A DNA stretch of 10,034 nucleotides, from the NCBI GenBank assembly GCA_007130265.1, contig SLST01000587.1, forward strand, positions 1 to 10,034. The letters run 5' to 3'. Source of the stretch: Spirochaetales bacterium. GTDB lineage: Bacteria; Spirochaetota; Spirochaetia; DSM-27196; SLST01. This document shows, in pieces, positions 5,820 through 10,034 of the stretch. A program made the position numbers and the translations under genes. The notes under the pieces were generated by a model that was not told where the DNA came from, made no database searches, and worked only from the letters and a program-made list of their open reading frames with translations. Within the stretch, counting starts at the first letter, position 1, and every line of letters starts with the position of its first letter.

Positions 5820-6577
5820 TGAGAGTGGCGATTGTCGGATACGGACGTATGGGCCACGAGGTCGAGGCGGTCGTGCGCGAGCGCGGACATGAGGTCGGTC
5901 GTATTATCGACCCGGTACTCGACGACGATGGAGATCGGGCGGCGGCCGTAACCCCCGCCTCACTCGAGGGCTGTGACGTAGCGATCGAGTTCTCGCTGCC
6001 GGATGCCGTGTTCGCGAATGTCCGCTGCTATGCGCAGCAGCGAGTCGCTGCGGTCATCGGGACCACCGGATGGATCGACCAACTCAGCGAAGTTCGCAAG
6101 GAGGTCGAGGCGGGCGGATGCGGAATGGTCTACGGATCGAACTTCTCGGTCGGAGCTCACGTGTTCCTCCGACTGGCGGCCAGGGCGGGCGCGCTCGTGC
6201 GTGATCTCGAGGAGTATGACCTGGCAATCCACGAGATGCACCACCGGGGCAAGAAGGACAGCCCTTCGGGAACGGCACTGACGCTTGCAGAGGCGATCCT
6301 CGCCGAGGTGCCGCGAAAGCAGATCGTCGAGACGGCCCGGCTCGACCGCCCGCCTCAGCCGAACGAGCTTCATGTGAGCTCGACGCGCGGCGGATCGATA
6401 CCCGGGACCCATACGGTCTACCTCGACGCGCCGGCCGACACGATCGAGATCACCCACCGGGCGCGAACCCGCAGCGGCTTCGCACTCGGCGCCGTGCGCG
6501 CGGCCGAGTGGGTCGTCGACAGGAAGGGACTGTTCAGCGTTGAACAGTTCATCACAGAATTACTTACTGCTCATTAG
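5819..6577 (+). CDS. dapB: 4-hydroxy-tetrahydrodipicolinate reductase (EC 1.17.1.8)
   Basis: The 252-residue enzyme reduces the DapA product with NAD(P)H to tetrahydrodipicolinate in the lysine/diaminopimelate pathway. Motifs are the Rossmann 'VGYGRMG' (6-12), 'IGTTGW' (80-85), 'GSNFSVG' (106-112), the signature 'EMHHRGKKDSPSGTA' (139-153) with the catalytic His pair and Lys, and 'SSTRGGSIPGTHTV' (187-200). The ATG at 5819 is preferred to the GTG one codon earlier: it lies in a TGATG junction with the pta stop and has a GGGGG run a few bases upstream, giving translational coupling. The protein is slightly shorter than the E. coli enzyme (about 273), as in many bacteria. dapA follows 18 nt after the stop. 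Confidence 0.95.
   Translation: MRVAIVGYGRMGHEVEAVVRERGHEVGRIIDPVLDDDGDRAAAVTPASLEGCDVAIEFSLPDAVFANVRCYAQQRVAAVIGTTGWIDQLSEVRKEVEAGGCGMVYGSNFSVGAHVFLRLAARAGALVRDLEEYDLAIHEMHHRGKKDSPSGTALTLAEAILAEVPRKQIVETARLDRPPQPNELHVSSTRGGSIPGTHTVYLDAPADTIEITHRARTRSGFALGAVRAAEWVVDRKGLFSVEQFITELLTAH
6527..6550 (+). other. 10-bp inverted repeat near the 3' end of dapB
   Basis: ACTGTTCA, a 4-nt loop (GCGT), and TGAACAGT form a perfect 8-bp stem, extended by one G-U and one G-C pair to 6527-6550. It lies inside dapB, about 25 nt before its stop and 45 nt before dapA. No U-run follows, so it is not a typical terminator. It could be an mRNA stabiliser or processing site between the two cistrons, or chance. Confidence 0.4.
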
Positions 6578-6595
6578 AGAGCAATGGAGGGCCGC

Positions 6596-7471
6596 ATGTT
6601 CCGAGGAGTGTATACAGCACTGGTGACACCGTTCAACGACGACGGGTCGCTCGATGAGGGGGCGCTGAGAAACCTGGTCGACCTGCAGATCGCCGGGGGT
6701 GTCCAGGGCATCGTGCCCATGGGGACCACCGGAGAGAGCCCGACGGTGACGCACGAAGAGAACATCCGCGTCGTCGAAGTCGTGGCGGAACAGGCGAAGG
6801 GCCGGCTCGCGATCATCGCCGGTACCGGCTCGAACTCGACCGACGAAGCAGTCCGCATGACTCGCCTCGCCCAGGACGTCGGAGCAACCGCGAGCCTTCA
6901 AGTCACACCCTACTACAACAAGCCGACACAGGAAGGGCTGTATCGCCACTTCACCACCATCGCCGACTCAACCGAGCTCCCGATCATGGTGTACAATATC
7001 CAGGGCCGAACGGCGTGTAACGTTGAAACCGAGACCATGCTGCGGCTGGCAGCCCACCCGCGGATCGTGGCCGTCAAGGAAGCGAGCGGCAGCATGGCCC
7101 AGGTCATGGAGGTCATCTCGGTACGCCCCGAACGACTGGCGGTCCTCTCAGGCGACGACAACCTCACGCTCCCGATCATGGCGCTCGGAGGCGAGGGAGT
7201 GGTATCGGTAGCGAGCAATATCGCGCCGCGTATGATGGGCCGGCTGGTGAACGCGATCCTCGACGGGCGACTCGACGATGCGAGGGCTCTGCACTACCGA
7301 CTCCTCCCGCTGTTCCGCGGCGTCTTTCTCCAGACCAATCCGATTCCCATCAAGTACGCACTCGCGGCGCGCAAGCTGATTCGCGAGGCGTACCGCCTCC
7401 CGTTGTGCCCGCTCGACGAGGGTGACAGGAAGAAGCTGGACGCAGTGCTCGAGCAGGTTCAGCCGGAGTAG
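6596..7471 (+). CDS. dapA: 4-hydroxy-tetrahydrodipicolinate synthase (EC 4.3.3.7)
   Basis: The 291-residue class I aldolase-type (TIM-barrel) enzyme condenses pyruvate with aspartate semialdehyde, the committed step to diaminopimelate and lysine. The start is the ATG at 6596 because GGAGG (6586-6590) lies exactly 5 nt upstream; an in-frame ATG at 6584 would include that site in the coding sequence. With this start the residues fall on E. coli DapA numbering: Thr44-Thr45 ('GTTGES'), Tyr107 ('TPYYNKP'), Tyr133 ('VYN'), Arg138 ('GRT') and the Schiff-base Lys161 ('VAVKEASG'). 'SGDDNLTLPIMALGGEGVVS' (185-204) is the usual late-barrel motif. It is the last gene of pta-dapB-dapA. Its 3' end overlaps the convergent rsmA by 13 bp, so no terminator separates them. 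Confidence 0.95.
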   Translation: MFRGVYTALVTPFNDDGSLDEGALRNLVDLQIAGGVQGIVPMGTTGESPTVTHEENIRVVEVVAEQAKGRLAIIAGTGSNSTDEAVRMTRLAQDVGATASLQVTPYYNKPTQEGLYRHFTTIADSTELPIMVYNIQGRTACNVETETMLRLAAHPRIVAVKEASGSMAQVMEVISVRPERLAVLSGDDNLTLPIMALGGEGVVSVASNIAPRMMGRLVNAILDGRLDDARALHYRLLPLFRGVFLQTNPIPIKYALAARKLIREAYRLPLCPLDEGDRKKLDAVLEQVQPE

Positions 7472-8337
7472 AACTCCCGATCGGACGATCCCGCCGCCGA
7501 GAGAACCGAGGCGAGCCTGAGATATTGCTCCACCGGAATCTCCTCCGCCCTCGATCTGAGATCGATGCCGGCGGCCTGAATCGCGGCACGAACGGAGTCC
7601 GGCTCGCGCCCGAGCGCAGCAGCGAGTACCCGGGCGGTATTGCCGATCGTCTTGCGGCGCTGCGCGAAGAGAGACCGTGCGCAGACCGAACAGAGCCGGC
7701 GTACGGCGAGGTCTACCGGTTGCGGTTCGAGGCTGACGATCGATGAGACCACCTGCGGCGCAGGGTAGAAGCTGCCGGGAGACACGTCACCGACGATCCG
7801 CGGTTCGGAGGCGATTCTGCAGAGAACGGAGAACGGAGAGTAGTCCGACGAGCCATGGCGGGCGACCATCCGTACGGCCATCTCCCGTTGCACGGTGAAA
7901 ACCATCCGGGTGACGCCGGCCGGCAGCCGGGGGTGTTCGAGCAGTGCGCTGATAATCGCCGCAGCCGAACGGTACGGCAAGTTACCTACGATCCTCACCG
8001 GTTCGTCGGATCGCTCGCCAACCGTGCGTGCGGCGTCGCCGGCGACGATGGTGATCCGATCGCCGAATCGACGCTCGAGAAACCTGATCAACCCGTGATC
8101 AACCTCGAAAACTACCACGCGCCCGGCGCGGGCGGTCAGCAGCGCGGTGATCCCACCGAGGCCGGGACCTATCTCCCAGACACGCTCGTGCGGCTGGGGG
8201 TCGAGCTCATCGACGACGCGCTCGCGCGCCGACGGTGAGATCATGAAGTTCTGTCCCCATCGCTTCTTCAGCGACAACCCGTTCGAGTCGAGAAGCTCAC
8301 GAATACGCCTTGGCGCGTCGTCGATTCCGTCAAACAC
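7459..8337 (-). CDS. rsmA: 16S rRNA (adenine-N6,N6) dimethyltransferase RsmA/KsgA
   Basis: The 292-residue enzyme dimethylates two adjacent adenines (A1518 and A1519, E. coli numbering) in the 3' hairpin of 16S rRNA, using S-adenosylmethionine, late in 30S assembly. Motifs: 'KKRWGQNF' (24-31), SAM-binding 'WEIGPGLGGIT' (54-64), acidic 'FEVD' (77-80), 'GDAA' (100-103), catalytic 'NLPY' (119-122), 'SFYPAPQV' (189-196), 'AQRRKT' (225-230) and the C-terminal 'RAEEIPVEQYLRLA' (263-276). The GTG at 8335-8337 is chosen over a start 37 codons upstream: AAGGA lies 6 nt before it, the family fold starts right after it, and the longer version would lie entirely within comEC. The start overlaps the comEC stop by 8 nt (GTGTTTGA), giving coupling. 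Confidence 0.94.
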   Translation of the reverse strand: MFDGIDDAPRRIRELLDSNGLSLKKRWGQNFMISPSARERVVDELDPQPHERVWEIGPGLGGITALLTARAGRVVVFEVDHGLIRFLERRFGDRITIVAGDAARTVGERSDEPVRIVGNLPYRSAAAIISALLEHPRLPAGVTRMVFTVQREMAVRMVARHGSSDYSPFSVLCRIASEPRIVGDVSPGSFYPAPQVVSSIVSLEPQPVDLAVRRLCSVCARSLFAQRRKTIGNTARVLAAALGREPDSVRAAIQAAGIDLRSRAEEIPVEQYLRLASVLSAAGSSDREFYSG

Positions 8338-9757
8338 GATCGATCCTTCGGTACTCGAGTGCCAACCCGCACGCAACAGTGAGCGCGGCGAGCACAAGCC
8401 CGCCAACAACCATTGCGTTCGGATCGCGCGGGGCGACTGCAGGCGCACCCGCGAAGAACCACGCCACCCCTGCGATCGTGCGGTACAGCGTCTCGAGCGC
8501 CGGGACCGAAACCGCCGCGACTGAAGGTACTCCGGCCATGGCGGCGAGAACGGCGATCAGTCCGCCGCTCATGAACAACAGAACGAGCGGCCCCATGGCG
8601 ATCGTCGCGACAACGCCGGCCGGGTACCACTGCCCGAACCGTCCAAGCAGGAGGGGCATCGTCACCACCTGTGCCCCGGTTCCGGCCGCCAGCGGACCGG
8701 CGACCGCCGTCGGTAGCCAACGCCGACCCACCTCCGATAGCGGACTCGCCGCGACCGTGATTCCGAGAAGGCTGAGATAGGAGAGCTGGAACCCGAGGCT
8801 CGAAACCGCTGCGGGCTGGATCAGCACCTGGACCAGGAACGCGCCCGCGAGCAACTCGAGCAGCGGACGTCGCCGGTCGGCGATCGAGCCAAGCGCCGCG
8901 AAGGCCACGAGCAGGCAGGCGCGGACAAGGCCCGGACGCGGCCCCACGAGCATCACGTAGAGAACTGCAGCCACGAGCGAGAGCACCATCGCAGGTCCCG
9001 GTCCGGCTGCCCGCCGGAAGCCCGCACGAACGAGCATGGCGATCACCGCGAGATGCATACCCGAGAGGGCGAGCAGATGGACCGCTCCGGATCGGCGGAA
9101 GAGCAGGTCGACTCTCGGATCGACCGCCCCGACGTCGCCGAGCAGCAGTGCGGCAAGCAACGGCCCGGCACCACCCGCCGTCTCATTGATGACCCCTCGA
9201 ATGCTCAGCCGCGCGGCGGCGGTTGCCGCGACGAGCGACGGCGGTCCCGGCGCTCGTCGATGGACCACGGAGGCACGCGCCCACAGCCGTCCCGACCTGT
9301 CCCGCCACAGCGAATCCTGGTCGATGCGCGAGATCAGGAGATTCTCACCGGCCGCCAGTGCGGGGGACCCTGCAAGACGAATCGCCATCTCGCCTTCCGC
9401 CGTCCCGGTCACCCAGTTCGAACCGGCCAGAGCGAGCCTCAGCAGAACCACCTGATCGTCACCGTCGCTCCGCGCGTCCATGACCCTGCCCTCCACCGAA
9501 ACGAGGCGCCCATGCGGTATCGGCAGTGACTCGCCAGGCTCATGTGAAGCGACACGACCGGCGAGCAATCCGAGCGAGAGCCCGCAGCAGACGAGCAGGA
9601 GCAGGACACCCGCATCGGTCCGTCGTGCCGGTGCCGCTGAACCGGCGATGCCAAGGGCGAGAAGGCTGAGTACGGGGATGAAGACCGGCGGAAGGTCCGA
9701 CGTTGCCCACAGGTACCCGGCCGCCGCGGCCGCGGCGGCCGGCACGAAGCCGCTCAC
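8330..9757 (-). CDS. comEC: ComEC/Rec2-family DNA-uptake channel protein, channel domain only
   Basis: The 475-residue polytopic inner-membrane protein matches the ComEC/Rec2 competence domain, which passes single-stranded DNA into the cytoplasm in transformation. Residues 1-68 are hydrophobic helices; 80-165 is a small, soluble beta-rich (OB/DUF4131-like) region. The competence core has 'LLLGD' (204-208), 'SGAVHLLALSGMHL' (223-236), 'RPGLVRACLL' (274-283) and 'SLGFQLSYLSLLGI' (320-333), followed by several more membrane helices to 'RRIDRV'. Full-length ComEC is about 700-800 residues with a C-terminal metallo-beta-lactamase-like domain; this protein stops before it, and rsmA follows directly, so that domain is not encoded here. 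The GTG start (9755-9757) has no Shine-Dalgarno and overlaps the stop of a 19-codon leader ORF (GTGA), suggesting coupled translation. Whether it supports DNA uptake is uncertain. Confidence 0.88.
   Translation of the reverse strand: MSGFVPAAAAAAAGYLWATSDLPPVFIPVLSLLALGIAGSAAPARRTDAGVLLLLVCCGLSLGLLAGRVASHEPGESLPIPHGRLVSVEGRVMDARSDGDDQVVLLRLALAGSNWVTGTAEGEMAIRLAGSPALAAGENLLISRIDQDSLWRDRSGRLWARASVVHRRAPGPPSLVAATAAARLSIRGVINETAGGAGPLLAALLLGDVGAVDPRVDLLFRRSGAVHLLALSGMHLAVIAMLVRAGFRRAAGPGPAMVLSLVAAVLYVMLVGPRPGLVRACLLVAFAALGSIADRRRPLLELLAGAFLVQVLIQPAAVSSLGFQLSYLSLLGITVAASPLSEVGRRWLPTAVAGPLAAGTGAQVVTMPLLLGRFGQWYPAGVVATIAMGPLVLLFMSGGLIAVLAAMAGVPSVAAVSVPALETLYRTIAGVAWFFAGAPAVAPRDPNAMVVGGLVLAALTVACGLALEYRRIDRV
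9281..9328. repeat. 48-bp exact direct repeat, copy inside comEC
   Basis: These bases are identical to 1-48. Here they encode comEC residues 144-159 in a continuous frame consistent with the protein on both sides, so this is the native copy. Confidence 0.95.
9717..9742. repeat. Perfect 26-bp G/C palindrome at the 5' end of comEC
   Basis: The 26 bases, all G or C, equal their own reverse complement; symmetry breaks on both sides (C opposite C). It encodes comEC residues 6-14 (Pro, seven Ala, Gly) and begins 15 nt after the GTG start. In RNA it could fold into a very stable hairpin of 10-11 bp close to the initiation site. Confidence 0.9.
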
Positions 9758-9813
9758 GGCGTGACGGCGCCGAAGGCTATCAGAACCAGCACAGCAACGA
9801 ACTCTCGCCTCAT
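9754..9813 (-). CDS. 19-codon hydrophobic leader ORF upstream of comEC
   Basis: An ATG at 9811-9813 is preceded by a very strong ribosome-binding site (GGGAGGAGG, 5 nt spacing) and opens a 19-codon frame encoding two Arg near the start, then a hydrophobic run ('FVAVLVLIAFGAV'), ending in TGA. The stop overlaps the comEC GTG start in GTGA. Because comEC has no Shine-Dalgarno of its own, ribosomes finishing the leader probably re-initiate on comEC. The peptide looks like a single membrane helix or truncated signal peptide, with no recognised family. Alternatives: a mere translation-loading leader, a small membrane protein, or a remnant of a longer gene. Confidence 0.5.
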   Translation of the reverse strand: MRREFVAVLVLIAFGAVTP

Positions 9814-9859
9814 CCTTGCCTCCTCCCGCGATCAGTATACTACCCGGTCTGCTCCGCGT

Positions 9860-9868
9860 ATTCTATCA
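9860..9868 (-). promoter_or_regulatory. Candidate extended -10 promoter for the leader-comEC-rsmA operon
   Basis: TGATAGAAT on the minus strand (TGn plus a 5-of-6 -10 box) follows a T-run at the edge of the AT-rich island. No convincing -35 is present. The start point would be near 9853, about 40 nt before the leader ATG. The same 9-mer precedes the barrel operon at 2844-2852. Confidence 0.45.
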
Positions 9869-9902
9869 AAAAAGTGTTATTAGATATATTATTTATATTA
9901 GA
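9860..9902. other. AT-rich intergenic island with a 7-bp direct repeat
   Basis: 37 of 43 bases are A/T in otherwise GC-rich DNA. TATTAGA occurs at 9878-9884 and again at 9896-9902, 18 bp apart. It sits between the stop of the right-edge gene and the comEC leader. It most likely provides an upstream promoter or regulator-binding region; a weak AU-stem terminator for the preceding gene is possible but not convincing. Confidence 0.6.
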
Positions 9903-9906
9903 GGTG

Positions 9907-10034
9907 CTATGAGCGGGGGGCCGCCGCACGGCGCTCCGGTTCATTGAAAATGCCGTACACGTAGGTGAGAATCGCGTTCTTCATCCCCGGCGAAGGCGGC
10001 CTCGCCTGGATGTGGAGGACCGACACGTTGTTCG
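9907..10034 (-). CDS. C-terminal 41 residues of an unidentified protein, truncated by window edge
   Basis: An open minus-strand frame enters at the right edge and ends at TAG (9907-9909). The visible residues include 'VSVLHIQARPPSPGMKNAIL' and 'TYVYGIFNEPERR', followed by an Ala/Pro/Arg tail. The alternating hydrophobic pattern and lack of stops suggest a genuine C-terminus, while the other frames here are soon interrupted. I do not recognise the family. It may lie upstream of comEC on the same strand but is separated by the AT-rich island, so it is probably a distinct transcription unit. Confidence 0.5.
   Translation of the reverse strand, partial: NNVSVLHIQARPPSPGMKNAILTYVYGIFNEPERRAAAPRS

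Noticed and set aside
6584..6595. Earlier ATG for dapA
   Set aside because: It would place the GGAGG ribosome-binding site inside the gene, and E. coli residue numbering fits exactly with the ATG at 6596.
8338..8448. 37-codon N-terminal extension of rsmA
   Set aside because: It lies wholly inside comEC in another frame, has no family similarity, and the GTG at 8337 has a ribosome-binding site at the right distance.
9870..9906. Rho-independent terminator for the right-edge gene
   Set aside because: A T-run exists on the minus strand, but the only possible stem is weak A/T pairing; it is not convincing.
9909..9947. 12-codon plus-strand ORF (ATG at 9909)
   Set aside because: It is very short, has no good ribosome-binding site, and overlaps the more plausible minus-strand C-terminus.

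Overview
This high-GC window reads like chromosomal DNA from a free-living, Gram-negative-type bacterium, most likely a spirochaete (Spirochaetota). The evidence is the relaxed lipobox of the lipoprotein, the secreted barrel proteins with an 'NPAG' N-terminal motif, the bactofilin and the style of RsmA ('KKRWGQNF'). This assignment is inference, not proof. Genes are tightly packed with frequent GTG/TTG starts and start/stop overlaps, and no gap exceeds about 130 bp. I see no IS element, prophage, CRISPR array or tRNA/rRNA gene.

Layout. (1) 1-2788, minus strand: an envelope operon with a 488-residue predicted outer-membrane barrel protein, a 219-residue lipoprotein, and a second, smaller barrel-like protein (GTG start) that runs off the left edge. 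An extended -10 promoter and a small leader hairpin precede it. (2) 2918-3974, minus strand: a bactofilin followed by an exported TPR protein. Their reading frames overlap by 8 nt, and a near-consensus promoter (TTGACA-17-TACGAT) precedes them with a very short leader. (3) 3991-4737, minus strand: a short TyrA-type dehydrogenase (tyrosine synthesis), divergent from the next operon. (4) 4824-7471, plus strand: pta-dapB-dapA, combining acetyl-CoA/acetyl-phosphate interconversion with the two steps that commit aspartate semialdehyde to the lysine/diaminopimelate branch. (5) 7459-9813, minus strand: a 19-codon leader ORF, comEC (channel part only, no C-terminal metallo-beta-lactamase domain) and rsmA, joined by 4-nt and 8-nt overlaps. 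(6) 9860-9902: a strongly AT-rich intergenic island, then the C-terminal end of an unidentified minus-strand gene that runs off the right edge.

The most unusual signals are: an exact 48-bp direct repeat between the very first bases of the window (1-48) and the inside of comEC (9281-9328), which probably marks a contig-end assembly artefact; the architecture at the start of comEC (a strong Shine-Dalgarno on a tiny hydrophobic leader ORF, a GTGA stop/start overlap, no Shine-Dalgarno for comEC itself, and a perfect 26-bp all-G/C palindrome 15 nt into the gene); and the barrel-lipoprotein-barrel operon in which the larger barrel carries a roughly 120-residue acidic, Ala-rich helical insert. Nothing here is a clear-cut new defence or mobile system; most of the window is core metabolism and envelope genes.
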